A stretch of DNA of 64,000 bases from Larkinella humicola (GCF_008727875.1 NZ_VTWS01000011.1:124001-188000), one strand, 5' to 3'. Shown: positions 16,724-27,204, counted from the first letter of the stretch. Notes: a model not told the origin generated them from the sequence alone. Made by a program: numbers and translations.

Positions 16724-18001
16724 TCACTTTTCCCACCAACCTGCACCCTCAGGTACTACACAGGCAGCAGGTTGATGGGTAGCTAAACGCTGAACCAATC
16801 CTGCCAGTTGGGTAGGCTGCAAACGACCCGCTTTCAACGTAAATACACCCGGTTCGTAGTGTCCTTCCCGGCGCGTTACCAGGCAATGCCAGTCGAATGA
16901 ACCCAGCAAGGCCCATACGGTTACAGCCTTTATATCGACTCCCGCGTTCCTGCACGTCAGGGCTTGATTCCAGACATACCACAACCAGCGCATTCGTTCC
17001 TCATCGGCAGCCCCCAGATGGGCCTCGGTAATGGCTATCGGTATTTTGTAGCGCTCCCACGCCTGAGTCACCAGAGCCGCTACACCCATCCGCCGATCAG
17101 GGGCTGCCCGAACGACTTCCGTATCGGCATAGTGATGACGGCCATTAGTTCCACACAGGTGTGGGGGATAATTCACCACATTTTCATCCAGGTATCTTTC
17201 ACTTGTGATGTAGTGGTTGACCCCCAGTACAGTGGGAGGACAGGGATTTTCGGCCAGGTACAGGACTTCTCGTTCCGGAATGCCCACCCGTTGAAAAAAA
17301 CGCCACATGGGATGCCCCGGAACGACCCGGCCACACAGCAGATCCCAGCTTAACCAGCGCCTTTCATTCTCCCAATCAGCTTGATAAAGCAACAATGGCG
17401 TGCTATGAACTTCGCCTAAATCTTCGGTTTGGATGAGTTGGGCGTCAGGTCTAACCTGGCGGATTTGTTGCATCGCTTTCACCGTCGCCCGGCACTGCCG
17501 AAGCAACAGGGTTGCAAACCATCGATCAGATTTACCGTGGGGATACCAATGCCCGTACAATCCGGAAAACCGGGCTGTGGTAAGGGGTTCATTGATGGGC
17601 GTGTAGGCATCCACCCAAGGGTATCGTTCCGCTATCTGCCGGGCATAATCAGGCATTCTCCTTTCGAACTCCTCCCCTTTAAAGGTAGCATAACGCGGAC
17701 CGCACCCGTGATGCACCAACCCGATGACAGGTTGAATACCTACTTGCTGCAGCAAATGCATTCTCGCATCGGCCCACTTCCAGTCCGGATCTTGGTTCAA
17801 CTTGGGCAATAACCGTTCCCACAGCAAGGGATAGCGCAGGGTCTTCAAGCCTAAATCCGCAAAATGCTGAATATCATCAGCCCGTTTGTGATGGCCATTC
17901 CGGACAAGCTGATCATGGTACCTGTTCTGAACCCGGTTTACGGTGCACTCGATCCCTCCCCAAAGTGCTAAAGGTGAGGCTACTCCACCCGATGTATCCA
18001 T
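16724..18001 (-). CDS. Glycoside hydrolase family 1-like protein
   Basis: From the ATG at 18001 the product is 425 residues; a GTG at 18040 would add 13 Arg-rich residues that look less natural. The TIM-barrel features of clan GH-A are visible: LGLKTLRYPLLWERL near the N-terminus, the acid/base in PINEP (Asn137-Glu138), and a candidate nucleophile Glu326 in AITEAHLG followed by AVTVWALLGSFDW. No signal peptide is seen. Proteins of this shape also occur fused or adjacent to sugar-nucleotide reductases, but no such partner is here. The substrate is unknown. It converges on the STAND gene with 25 bases between the stops. An enzymatic role is likely because both carboxylates are retained. Confidence 0.75.
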   Translation of the reverse strand: MDTSGGVASPLALWGGIECTVNRVQNRYHDQLVRNGHHKRADDIQHFADLGLKTLRYPLLWERLLPKLNQDPDWKWADARMHLLQQVGIQPVIGLVHHGCGPRYATFKGEEFERRMPDYARQIAERYPWVDAYTPINEPLTTARFSGLYGHWYPHGKSDRWFATLLLRQCRATVKAMQQIRQVRPDAQLIQTEDLGEVHSTPLLLYQADWENERRWLSWDLLCGRVVPGHPMWRFFQRVGIPEREVLYLAENPCPPTVLGVNHYITSERYLDENVVNYPPHLCGTNGRHHYADTEVVRAAPDRRMGVAALVTQAWERYKIPIAITEAHLGAADEERMRWLWYVWNQALTCRNAGVDIKAVTVWALLGSFDWHCLVTRREGHYEPGVFTLKAGRLQPTQLAGLVQRLATHQPAACVVPEGAGWWEK

Positions 18002-18048
18002 ACGCAACGATCCGGAGGTATATCGACGTCTCCGCTCCACCGACCAAT

Positions 18049-18069
18049 AAACGCCTTATTAGGCGGTTT
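18049..18069 (-). terminator. Weak hairpin after the M4 peptidase gene
   Basis: Arms aaacgcc (18049-18055) and ggcggttt (18062-18069) pair with one bulge around a 6-nt loop, about 33 bases beyond the peptidase stop on the minus strand. There is no long T-run, so function is uncertain. Confidence 0.35.
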
Positions 18070-18101
18070 ACCAAATGGTAAGTGCTTTGTCACAATCAGG
18101 T

Positions 18102-21100
18102 TCACCGTTTCACCACCTTCCGATGCACCACGCCTTTTGGCGTTTGCACCTTCAGAACATACAAACCAGACGGCAACTGGCTCGTATCCAGCGTCGTCTG
18201 ACTGGCCCGGTTTTTCAAAGGCTGTTCCAGCAGGGTTGCTCCCGAAACCGTGGTCAGGGTTACGCCTTCAAAATACTCACCCGTCGGCAATTCGACGGTC
18301 AGTGATGCGCCGACCGGATTCGGATAGACCTTCAGCACGTCAGCCCAGGTGGGCTCGGTCCCCGTGACAGCCAGCACGTTGAATTTCCGTTCGACCGGCG
18401 TGGCCGCCGAAAATTGCTCATTCCCGGCCTGCGTAGCCCGAACCGTCACCACCCCCGGTTTTGTTGGCGTCAGGCGGTTTCCCGAGAGCGTAGCCGATCC
18501 GGAAACGATTTCAAAACTGACGGTCAGTTTAGACGAGGCCGTGGCCGTCAGGTTGAACGAACCATCATCGGCATACCGATCCGGCAAAGCATTGAACGTG
18601 ATGGTCTGAGCGGTTTTGCCGGTTTCAGCCCGCGTTCCGGCGGCATACCAAACCGCCCACTTCGCATTTTCATACAACGCCTTCACCTCTCCTTTCGCCG
18701 TCATTTTATCAGCTTGCAAGTCCAGCGACGCCACCATTTCTTTGTCGCCCCCCGAACTCAGCGTATTGAATATGAGCCGGTCATCCAGTCGTGAATAGGC
18801 CGGAAAGCTCAAGGTGACGTTGGTCAACACCGTGTTCAATGTACCAGTCTTCAGATCTCCCACCCAAACCTTGTAGCTGTCGTCGACGGCATTGTAATAA
18901 TCAAAGGCAATGATGTTGGGCGAATTCCGGGAAAAACTGGGGTTACCGACGCTTTCACCGTCTTCCAGGTTCTTGAACAGTTTCAGAATGGCACCGTCGC
19001 TAAACGTTTTCTGTGCGTTGCTCCACACATCCAACAGACCGACATCCCAAAAGTCAATATCCTCACCGTCACCGCTTTTCAGTTTATTAAAGGCGTCATA
19101 CACCAATACCTCGCCGGCAAAATCCCATTCGAACGAATCGGCATACTCTACTTCGCCCGTCGAAATTCCTTCGGCGGAGGTGGGGTTGCTCAGCGGAAAC
19201 TGCTTCCATTTTTTCAGGTCATAGCTGTAGACCCAGATGGATTTATCCTTCTCTTTCGTCAAAGCCGCCAGCTTGGTGCCATCCCGTGAAATGGCCACAT
19301 TGTCCCAGATCGGCTCGTCGGAAATAATGACCTCCTGAGCCGCCCCGGTCAGGGTCACGGCCCGAATCCGGCCGTCGGTCGTCACGTAATAGGCGGCTTT
19401 TCCGTCGTCCGTAATACTCGGGCGGTGGCTAATTTCCGCCTTGATCCGGGCCGTCAGATTGCCCGTGCTGACGGGCGCTGTATACAACTTCTGGTCGCCA
19501 ATGCTATACAGAATGATCATGTCCTGACCGTTGTTGGCCGGCACATCTTTCGGTTCGTCCGGCTGCGGAGTGGTTTCCACAATGCCGACCGCGTCAAATG
19601 CGTCCCTGGCCGCTTTGGCTTCCGCACTGTTTTCGCCGTATAAATCACCCGCCGAACGGATGACGCCCAACCGCAAATCCAGAAACTTTGAATTCAGCGT
19701 CAGGTATTTGGTGAGTGTGCGGTAATAGACCTGCTCGGCTTTTTCCTTCCCGATTTTGGTAGCAAACAGGTAAAAGGCATGGTTGGTAATTCCGCTGTTC
19801 CGGTGAACTCCGCCATTGTCGTCTTTGGTGACGATAAATTCGGCCATCGTTCTGGGCTGATACCCCAGCGTTCCTTTTCCATTCTGATTCGGGTTCGACA
19901 TGCTGCGCATGGCCCCGGACGTATATTTGCTCTTCAACACCACATCTTCCCCAATCAACCAGTCGTCCCGGTCCACCATCGCGCCAAAAACGTCCGCCAT
20001 CGATTCGTTGATGGCCCCCGATTGATCCTGGTAAATCAGATTCGCCGTGTGGTCGATTACACCGTGGGTCATTTCGTGTCCGGCCACATCCAGACCACCC
20101 GCCAGCGGTTTGCAATACGCCTTCCCGTTTCCGTACACCATAAACTCCCCCGTCCAGAAGGCGTTGTCCATTGCTTCACCTTCTTCCAGCACATTCACAA
20201 TCGACACCATCGTCCCTCCTTTGCCGTCCAGTGAATTCCGCTTGTGCGTTTTTTCGTAATATTCGTACGCCAGACTTCCGTTGGTGTGGGCCGAAATGGC
20301 GTTAGCATTCCAGTCGTTGTTATTCTTTGACGTGACATCGTAAAACCGAAAACCACCATCGGCTTCCTGCTTGTTTCTGGCGTCGTAGGTTACGATCGCT
20401 CCCACCGGTTTGGCAACCGTCGATTTCTTGGCATCGTACATCGCCCGCGTCGCATCCAGTAAGTAATAATTCGACCCCGACTGATACGTCTGAAAATTCC
20501 GCATCACCCCGTTCAAATCCTTTCCCGATGCTTTCACCGGCCCGTCCACCCCGCAGGTGTTGTTGTACTTGTTCAACACCGCGCCGGTTTGCGCATCGAC
20601 CAGGTATTGCCACCGTTCGAGCATATTGGGCCGGATCGTCAGGTTGTAGGCCAGCGCCAGGTTGGAGCCCACCGGATACAGACACAAGGTTCCTTCCGAC
20701 GGTTTGAGGTTAAACAGGTTCTGTCCGAATGGCCGAACAATCGATTCCTGGCCGATGTCCTGAAAAGCCCGGTCGGTTGCCTGCTGGAGCGAAAGCCGGG
20801 GCGTGGTCGAAACCGGTGTGGCAACCCGGTATTGTCCGTTCAGCAGCGTCACGGTTCCGTTGGTCAGGTGTGCCACCAGTTCGCTCCCATATACGGGAAT
20901 GCCTTGAACCGTTTGCGCCATCCGGATGTGTGTTTGCCCCAGGTGATCGGTTTCGGTTTTGGTAATCTGAAATTGCTCTTCCGGTTTTTCGACCTTCAAC
21001 AGCGATTTGATCTGGCTCATGAACGAGAAAGCCGATGCGCGGGCGCTCATGCGGGCGCCTTTATCCGAAGAAACGGGCGAACGGTTTTCAATGTAAACCG

Positions 21101-21356
21101 GCAGGTTCGTCGCCGTGTCGCAGACAATCCGGAGTTTTAGTGACCGGGCATCAAATTGGGGATTTTGGGTTGACGCTGCGAGCCGGAAGTTGCCCGTCCG
21201 GGTTGAAACCGGAGCCACATCGGCTTTCAGCTTTTGCGCCAAACCGGGCGTTGGAGCCTGGGTTTTGAGCTTGCGCCCGAAACCGGGTTGCGGTGCCTGC
21301 TGTGCCAGCACACCGAGGGAATACGCCAGTAAAAGACTGGATAAAATTAATTTCAT
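18102..21356 (-). CDS. Secreted M4 (thermolysin-family) metallopeptidase with propeller and C-terminal sorting domain
   Basis: From the ATG at 21356 (MKLILSSLLLAYSLGVLAQ) the protein has 1084 residues and a clear signal peptide. Domain order: a propeptide with FTP/PepSY-like parts (about 90-260), the M4 catalytic domain with zinc motif HEMTH (427-431) and third ligand Glu451 in GAINESMAD, and a beta-propeller-like region with TolB-style repeats (RDGTKLAALTKEKDKSIWVY). An Ig-like segment follows, then a C-terminal domain starting LKVYPNPVGASLTVELP and ending GLYVLKVQTPKGVVHRKVVKR, the form of type A T9SS sorting domains. It should be exported by Sec and delivered to the surface by T9SS. The propeller after the protease core is not usual for M4 enzymes and may bind a polymer or control activity. 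A start at 21473 was rejected because it precedes the signal peptide. Confidence 0.92.
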   Translation of the reverse strand: MKLILSSLLLAYSLGVLAQQAPQPGFGRKLKTQAPTPGLAQKLKADVAPVSTRTGNFRLAASTQNPQFDARSLKLRIVCDTATNLPVYIENRSPVSSDKGARMSARASAFSFMSQIKSLLKVEKPEEQFQITKTETDHLGQTHIRMAQTVQGIPVYGSELVAHLTNGTVTLLNGQYRVATPVSTTPRLSLQQATDRAFQDIGQESIVRPFGQNLFNLKPSEGTLCLYPVGSNLALAYNLTIRPNMLERWQYLVDAQTGAVLNKYNNTCGVDGPVKASGKDLNGVMRNFQTYQSGSNYYLLDATRAMYDAKKSTVAKPVGAIVTYDARNKQEADGGFRFYDVTSKNNNDWNANAISAHTNGSLAYEYYEKTHKRNSLDGKGGTMVSIVNVLEEGEAMDNAFWTGEFMVYGNGKAYCKPLAGGLDVAGHEMTHGVIDHTANLIYQDQSGAINESMADVFGAMVDRDDWLIGEDVVLKSKYTSGAMRSMSNPNQNGKGTLGYQPRTMAEFIVTKDDNGGVHRNSGITNHAFYLFATKIGKEKAEQVYYRTLTKYLTLNSKFLDLRLGVIRSAGDLYGENSAEAKAARDAFDAVGIVETTPQPDEPKDVPANNGQDMIILYSIGDQKLYTAPVSTGNLTARIKAEISHRPSITDDGKAAYYVTTDGRIRAVTLTGAAQEVIISDEPIWDNVAISRDGTKLAALTKEKDKSIWVYSYDLKKWKQFPLSNPTSAEGISTGEVEYADSFEWDFAGEVLVYDAFNKLKSGDGEDIDFWDVGLLDVWSNAQKTFSDGAILKLFKNLEDGESVGNPSFSRNSPNIIAFDYYNAVDDSYKVWVGDLKTGTLNTVLTNVTLSFPAYSRLDDRLIFNTLSSGGDKEMVASLDLQADKMTAKGEVKALYENAKWAVWYAAGTRAETGKTAQTITFNALPDRYADDGSFNLTATASSKLTVSFEIVSGSATLSGNRLTPTKPGVVTVRATQAGNEQFSAATPVERKFNVLAVTGTEPTWADVLKVYPNPVGASLTVELPTGEYFEGVTLTTVSGATLLEQPLKNRASQTTLDTSQLPSGLYVLKVQTPKGVVHRKVVKR

Positions 21357-21390
21357 GGATGTATTTGTTGTAAGTAAAAACGAAAGAAAA

Positions 21391-21834
21391 CTACCGCTTT
21401 GGTTTTGGCATCTGCGCCAGAAACGACTGGTAAAACGTGACAAACCGGGCCGGGGGCGGTTGTCGCGGGTCACCCCAGCTTACGGTAAATTCCTGCTGGT
21501 TTTTCTTCCAGCTCACAAACTGGTAGCGGTTTCCCGGCTGGCTGAACCGGGTGGTTTTGATCCGGCAGGTTTTCTCCAGCTCATTAAAAAACCGCCGGGT
21601 GAGCGCGGCCGGTTTTCGGCCCAGCCGGGTATAAAGCGAGTCATGGTCAGACTTGACGTATAGAGATCCGTTTTCCAGCCAGCAGTAGACCGTTGACGCC
21701 CCGGTGATGCCGCCCCCTTGCCCCACAACGATCTGACGGTTTTTGTAGGTAAAAGGATCACGGGAACCGGTCTGCGCCCGGCACAGCACAATAGTGGCCA
21801 GCATGATCCATCCGAGAATAAACGTTTTGAGCAT
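21391..21834 (-). CDS. Small secreted protein of unknown function
   Basis: From the ATG at 21834 the product is 147 residues with a signal peptide (MLKTFILGWIMLATIVLCRAQ). The mature part has short beta-strand-like segments (GGITGASTVYCWLENGSLYVKS, then RYQFVSWKKNQQEFTVSWG) and a helix with a second Cys (FFNELEKTCRIK); the two Cys could form a disulfide. I do not recognise the family. It lies 34 bases upstream of the M4 peptidase on the same strand, so the two are probably cotranscribed. A role as inhibitor, chaperone or partner of the peptidase is possible by position only. Confidence 0.6.
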   Translation of the reverse strand: MLKTFILGWIMLATIVLCRAQTGSRDPFTYKNRQIVVGQGGGITGASTVYCWLENGSLYVKSDHDSLYTRLGRKPAALTRRFFNELEKTCRIKTTRFSQPGNRYQFVSWKKNQQEFTVSWGDPRQPPPARFVTFYQSFLAQMPKPKR

Positions 21835-22578
21835 GATGCGATTTGTTCTGAAACTGGGCGAATGTAGCCAACAAATCACCCCTTCTGCTACCATTCTATG
21901 CCTGAGCCGTCAAAAATGGGTGTTGAAGTGTAGGTCGTTGAGCAAGCGGTTCGTAGCGTAGGGACGGGAATCCCGTTTGAGGATTTGACAGGAAACCGAT
22001 CGATTGGCCGTTGCCCCTGGAGTGGACGGGAGAATTCGCAATGATCAACCAGCAGAAAACAAGACCAACTCAAGAATGCAAGCAATTCATAAAAGAGATT
22101 GTACTTCAACCTATTTTAGCCAAATTTAGTATAAAAATATCCACTTGTAGTTAAAATATGAAGCTGTTTTTTGTAAAACAAACCATTTTAAGATAAATCT
22201 ACTTCATTTTTAAAGTAAATTATATTTTCCAGTTACATAGAAGACATTTTGGCTCGAAAGACTCGATAACTATCTTTTTAGGAGTTGTTTTAGATCACTT
22301 ACCAACCCAATCGGCTCATTTTAATTCCTTCAATCCAGGACTATTTTCACTAAAATCTATTCACTAACCAAGACTATTTTGTACCAAAATTATAAAAATG
22401 GCTATGCAAACGAAATTTTGCATTTTGGACTTTTCACAAAATATATTTTAATGTAACTTGCACATCCAACGCAAAAACAGTAGTGTCTGCTGATTATAGT
22501 TCGTTTTTTTGTTACTCACCTGCAGATAGTTTGATTTGCCATTTTTTCAATAACAAAACCACAAACGAGTTTACGCCG
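21835..22578. other. Long AT-rich intergenic region upstream of gltB
   Basis: About 740 bases hold no gene I can support; a 73-codon minus-strand frame at 21888-22109 lacks features. A small palindrome (acggga, one base, tcccgt) lies at 21964-21976. From about 22110 the sequence is strongly AT-rich with many short A and T tracts. A near-consensus -7 (TAACTTGC, 22454-22461) lies 118 bases before the gltB ATG. The length suggests a regulated promoter for the glutamate synthase operon. Confidence 0.4.
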
Positions 22579-25500
22579 ATGTCTTCTTCTAACGCACCGC
22601 AACAGGGTCTGTACCGGCCTGAGTTTGAACACGACGCCTGTGGAATTGGATTCGTAGCGCACGTCAAAGGTCGCAAGTCGCATCAGATTGTCGAAGATGC
22701 GCTCACGATGCTTACGCGCATGGATCACCGGGGTGCGGTTGGCTACGAACCCAATACGGGCGATGGCGCCGGAATTCTGATCCAGATTCCCCACGAACTT
22801 TACGTCGATGAATGCCGGAAGCTCAGCTTCTCGCTACCGTCGGCCGGCGACTACGGCGTCGGGATGATCTACCTCCCCAAAGACGAGCGTCTGCGGAAAG
22901 AATGCCGTGATATTCTCAACCGAACCATCAAAAAACTGAACCTGGAACTGATCGGCTACCGCGTCGTTCCGGTCGATTCGTCCGATCTGGGCAACGGGTC
23001 ACGCTCGGTGGAACCGGTGATGGAACAGGTCTTTATTCGAAAACCCGAAACCCAGACTTCCGACGAATTTGAGCGTAAATTATACATCATCCGAAACTAC
23101 AGCAGCCGGATTATCAACGAAACCGTTGCTGGCGTTGAGAACAATTTCTATTACTCCTCGCTTTCGAGCCGGGTGATTACCTACAAGGGTCAGTTAACGA
23201 CCAAACAACTCCGCGACTACTTCCCGGATTTGCAGCGGGAAGAACTGGTTTCGGCCCTGGGTGTGGTTCACTCCCGGTTTTCGACCAACACCTTCCCCTC
23301 CTGGAAACTGGCGCAGCCCTTCCGCTACATTGCCCACAACGGTGAAATCAATACCGTGAAGGGGAATGTCAACTGGATGAAAACGGCAGAAGCCATGCTC
23401 GAATCCAAGTTGTTTACGCCGGAAGAGTTGGCCATGCTCCGCCCGATCTGTAACCTCAATCAGTCGGATTCGGCCAACCTCGACAACGCCATCGAATTGC
23501 TGGTGATGTCGGGACGCTCTCTGCCGCATGTGATGATGATGCTGGTTCCGGAAGCCTGGGACGGCAACGAAAGCATGGACCCCGAACGGCACGCTTTCTA
23601 TGAATACCACGCGGCCATCATGGAACCGTGGGACGGCCCCGCGTCGATCTCGTTCACCGACGGTCGCATCGTGGGTGCTACCCTTGACCGGAACGGGTTA
23701 CGGCCTTCGCGCTACTGGGTAACGGACGAAGATGTGGTCATCATGGCTTCCGAAGCGGGTGTTAACGACATCGACCCGGCACGGGTGGTCAAAAAAGGTC
23801 GTCTGCAACCGGGCCGGATGTTTGTCGTGGATCTGGAACAGGGCCGTATCATCAGCGATGAAGAAGTAAAATCGGACATCTGCTCACGCCAGCCGTACAA
23901 GCAGTGGCTCGACGAATATAAAATCAAAATCACCGAGTTGCCGAAACCGGTCCGCACGTTCAGCCACATGCGGAAACAGGACATCACGCAGCGGCAACAG
24001 GCGTTTGGATTTACGTCCGAAGACCTTCGCATGATTCTGGCACCCATGGCCGAAACCGGTCTGGAAGCCCTCGGGTCAATGGGAACCGATTCGCCCCTGG
24101 CCATTCTGTCGGAGCAAAGCCAGCACCTGGCCAATTACTTCAAGCAGCTCTTTGCCCAGGTGACCAACCCGCCGATCGACTCGATCCGGGAACGGGCCAT
24201 CATGTCGCTGATCTCGTTTGTCGGCGCCACCGGCAACCTGCTGAGCGAAGCCCCCGAACATTGCCGCCTGATCGAATTGACACAGCCGGTTCTGACCATC
24301 GAAGAGTTTGACAAACTGCGGTTTGTCGATAAAAACCACTTCCAGGCTAAAACCATCAATACGTATTTCCGCGCCGACGACAGCACGGGCCTCGAACGCG
24401 CCCTGGAACGGATTTGCCGCTACGCCGAAGACGCCATTGAAGACGGGTTTGAAATCATCATCCTGTCAGACCGCGCCATCGATTCCGACCACGCTCCGAT
24501 TCCGTCGTTGCTGGCAACCTCGGCCATTCACCACCACCTGATTCGCCGGGGACTGCGTGGTCAGGTCGGTATTCTGGTCGAAGCCGGTGATGTATGGGAA
24601 ACGCACCACTTCGCGACCCTGATTGGTTACGGTGCTTCCGGCATCAACCCCTATATGGCGTTCGAAACCATCACGGACATGAAGGAGCGCGGGTTGATTC
24701 AGGTCGACTACCCGGTTGAAAAACTCCACCAGAACTACATCAAGGCCGTCAACAAAGAGTTGCTCAAGATTTTCTCGAAAATGGGCATCTCGACGCTTCA
24801 ATCCTACCAGGGTGCCATGATTTTCGAGTGCCTCGGTCTGAATAAGGAAGTGGTTGACAAGTATTTTACGGGAACGATTTCCCGGATTGGCGGCATGGGT
24901 CTGGAGCAAATCGGCCGCGAAATTCTGGTTCGTCACCGGCAGGCTTTCCCGGAAAATAATGTCCTCAATCCGCGTCTGGAAGTGGGTGGTGTTTATCAGT
25001 GGAAACAACGCGGAGAAGCGCACATTTTCAACCCCGACACCATTCACCTGCTGCAACAGGCCACCAAAAAGAACGATTACCAGATTTACAAAAAATACGC
25101 CAACCTGATCGACGACCAAACCCGGAAAGCGTTGACGCTGCGCGGTTTGATGAAGTTCAAAAAAGGCAACCCGGTCCCCATCGAAGAAGTAGAACCGATT
25201 GAAAGCATTTTCACCCGGTTTGCCACGGGAGCCATGTCGTTCGGATCCATTTCGTGGGAAGCCCACACGACGCTGGCCATTGCCATGAACCGCATCGGCG
25301 GCAAGAGCAATTCCGGCGAAGGCGGTGAGGACGAACTGCGGTATACGCCCCTAGCGAACGGCGACAACATGAATTCGGGCATCAAACAAGTGGCTTCGGG
25401 CCGGTTTGGCGTCACGAGTCATTACCTGACGAACGCCCGCGAACTGCAAATCAAAATGGCGCAGGGTGCCAAACCTGGTGAAGGAGGCCAGTTGCCCGGT

Positions 25501-27150
25501 CATAAAGTGGATGACTGGATTGGCCGCACGCGTCATTCAACACCGGGTGTCGGCTTGATTTCGCCCCCGCCCCACCACGATATTTATTCCATCGAGGATT
25601 TGGCGCAGCTCATCTTCGACCTCAAAAATGCAAACCGGGCCGCCCGCATCAGCGTTAAGCTGGTGTCGGAAGCCGGAGTCGGAACGATTGCCGCCGGGGT
25701 TGCCAAAGCCCACGCCGATCACATCCTGATTTCGGGTCACGACGGCGGAACGGGAGCCTCTCCCCTGAGTTCGATCCGTCACGCGGGTCTGCCCTGGGAA
25801 CTGGGACTCGCCGAAACCCACCAGACGCTGGTTCGCAACAAACTGCGGGGCCGCGTAACGGTGCAGACGGACGGTCAAATCCGGACGGGCCGCGACCTGG
25901 CCATTGCCGCGCTGCTCGGTGCCGAAGAATTTGGTGTCGCCACTGCTGCCCTCGTCTCCGTCGGTTGCATCATGATGCGGAAGTGTCACCTGAACACCTG
26001 TCCGGTGGGTGTTGCCACGCAGAATAAAGACTTGCGGGCGTTGTTTACGGGAAAACCGGAACACGTTGTGAACATGTTCACCTTCCTGGCAACGGAACTG
26101 CGCGAAATCATGGCCGAACTGGGTTTCCGGACCATCAACGAAATGGTGGGTCAGTCGCAGATGCTCGAAATGCGCAAGGACATCAAGCACTGGAAATACG
26201 ACCACGTCGATCTGTCGGCGGTGTTGTTCAAGGATGCCAACAACCTGGATGTGGCCCTCTACAAGCAGGAAGATCAGGATCACGGTATGACCGATATTCT
26301 GGACTGGGAACTGTTGAAAGTCTCCAAACCCGCGCTGGAAGCCGGCGAATCGGTCTATGCAGAATACCCGATTATCAACCTGAACCGGGCGGTGGGGACG
26401 GTATTATCGAACGAAATCTCCAAAGTATACGCCGGAAAGGGTTTACCCGAAGGCACGATCCATTTCAAATTCCGGGGAACGGCTGGCCAGAGCTTCGGCG
26501 CGTTCAACACCCACGGGATCAAACTCGAACTGGAAGGTGATGCCAACGATTATTTTGGCAAAGGACTCTGCGGAGCGCAGTTGATTGTGTATCCTGACCG
26601 CATGGCACCGTTCAAACCCGAAGAAAACAGCATCGTCGGAAACGTATCGTTCTACGGAGCGACCTCCGGGGAAGCTTACATCCGGGGTATGGCGGGCGAA
26701 CGGTTCTGTGTCCGGAATTCCGGGGCCAAAGTGGTGGTCGAAGGCGTTGGTGATCACGGTCTGGAATACATGACGGGCGGTTTAGCGGTTATTCTCGGCT
26801 CGGTGGGCCGGAATTTCGCTGCCGGGATGTCCGGCGGGGTAGCCTACGTCTGGGATCAGGAAGGCGATTTTGCTTCCAAAGTGAACGGCGAAATGGTTAA
26901 CCTCGAAGCCCTGGACAGTGAAGACGTCGCTCTCATCAAAGAATTCGTCGAAAAACACTTCCAGTATACCACCAGCAATGTAGCCCTGCAGCTGATTCAG
27001 GACTGGGACAACCTCATCAAACAATTTGTCAAAGTGATGCCGAGCGATTTCCGCAAGGCGCTGGCCGGACGCGGGATTTCCCTGGCCGACCAGATCCGCG
27101 ACAAAAATGTGGTGTATCAGGACATTGTTGTGGACGTGGCGCACGGATAA
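22579..27150 (+). CDS. gltB: Glutamate synthase, large subunit
   Basis: From the ATG at 22579 (MSSSNAPQQGLYRPEFEHDACGIGF) the protein has 1523 residues, the full family length. Cys21 is the expected N-terminal nucleophile of the class II glutaminase domain after removal of a short propeptide. The FMN-binding synthase domain contains SGEGGEDELRY, GAKPGEGGQLPG and SGHDGGTGASPLSS. The 3Fe-4S cysteines are Cys1130, Cys1136 and Cys1141 (CIMMRKCHLNTCPVG). The C-terminal GXGXG helix region carries FRGTAGQSFGAF and GMSGGVAYVWD. The enzyme moves the amide of glutamine onto 2-oxoglutarate, giving two glutamates. A start at 22483 would add 32 residues before the conserved region and is unlikely. It is followed by gltD after 54 bases. 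Confidence 0.97.
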   Translation: MSSSNAPQQGLYRPEFEHDACGIGFVAHVKGRKSHQIVEDALTMLTRMDHRGAVGYEPNTGDGAGILIQIPHELYVDECRKLSFSLPSAGDYGVGMIYLPKDERLRKECRDILNRTIKKLNLELIGYRVVPVDSSDLGNGSRSVEPVMEQVFIRKPETQTSDEFERKLYIIRNYSSRIINETVAGVENNFYYSSLSSRVITYKGQLTTKQLRDYFPDLQREELVSALGVVHSRFSTNTFPSWKLAQPFRYIAHNGEINTVKGNVNWMKTAEAMLESKLFTPEELAMLRPICNLNQSDSANLDNAIELLVMSGRSLPHVMMMLVPEAWDGNESMDPERHAFYEYHAAIMEPWDGPASISFTDGRIVGATLDRNGLRPSRYWVTDEDVVIMASEAGVNDIDPARVVKKGRLQPGRMFVVDLEQGRIISDEEVKSDICSRQPYKQWLDEYKIKITELPKPVRTFSHMRKQDITQRQQAFGFTSEDLRMILAPMAETGLEALGSMGTDSPLAILSEQSQHLANYFKQLFAQVTNPPIDSIRERAIMSLISFVGATGNLLSEAPEHCRLIELTQPVLTIEEFDKLRFVDKNHFQAKTINTYFRADDSTGLERALERICRYAEDAIEDGFEIIILSDRAIDSDHAPIPSLLATSAIHHHLIRRGLRGQVGILVEAGDVWETHHFATLIGYGASGINPYMAFETITDMKERGLIQVDYPVEKLHQNYIKAVNKELLKIFSKMGISTLQSYQGAMIFECLGLNKEVVDKYFTGTISRIGGMGLEQIGREILVRHRQAFPENNVLNPRLEVGGVYQWKQRGEAHIFNPDTIHLLQQATKKNDYQIYKKYANLIDDQTRKALTLRGLMKFKKGNPVPIEEVEPIESIFTRFATGAMSFGSISWEAHTTLAIAMNRIGGKSNSGEGGEDELRYTPLANGDNMNSGIKQVASGRFGVTSHYLTNARELQIKMAQGAKPGEGGQLPGHKVDDWIGRTRHSTPGVGLISPPPHHDIYSIEDLAQLIFDLKNANRAARISVKLVSEAGVGTIAAGVAKAHADHILISGHDGGTGASPLSSIRHAGLPWELGLAETHQTLVRNKLRGRVTVQTDGQIRTGRDLAIAALLGAEEFGVATAALVSVGCIMMRKCHLNTCPVGVATQNKDLRALFTGKPEHVVNMFTFLATELREIMAELGFRTINEMVGQSQMLEMRKDIKHWKYDHVDLSAVLFKDANNLDVALYKQEDQDHGMTDILDWELLKVSKPALEAGESVYAEYPIINLNRAVGTVLSNEISKVYAGKGLPEGTIHFKFRGTAGQSFGAFNTHGIKLELEGDANDYFGKGLCGAQLIVYPDRMAPFKPEENSIVGNVSFYGATSGEAYIRGMAGERFCVRNSGAKVVVEGVGDHGLEYMTGGLAVILGSVGRNFAAGMSGGVAYVWDQEGDFASKVNGEMVNLEALDSEDVALIKEFVEKHFQYTTSNVALQLIQDWDNLIKQFVKVMPSDFRKALAGRGISLADQIRDKNVVYQDIVVDVAHG

Positions 27151-27168
27151 CAACTGATTTTCTTTCGT

Positions 27169-27176
27169 TATCTTTG
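27169..27176 (+). promoter_or_regulatory. -7 box (TATCTTTG) between gltB and gltD
   Basis: A perfect TAnnTTTG lies 28 bases before the gltD ATG. No TTG is seen at the usual distance. It may give gltD a separate promoter within the operon. Confidence 0.4.
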
Positions 27177-27204
27177 TTTAAAAACCGTATACGCTTTAAT
27201 CTAC

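Noticed and set aside
21888-22109. Minus-strand reading frame of 73 codons
   Set aside because: No recognisable features and an irregular composition; it crosses a small palindrome and lies in a long non-coding interval.
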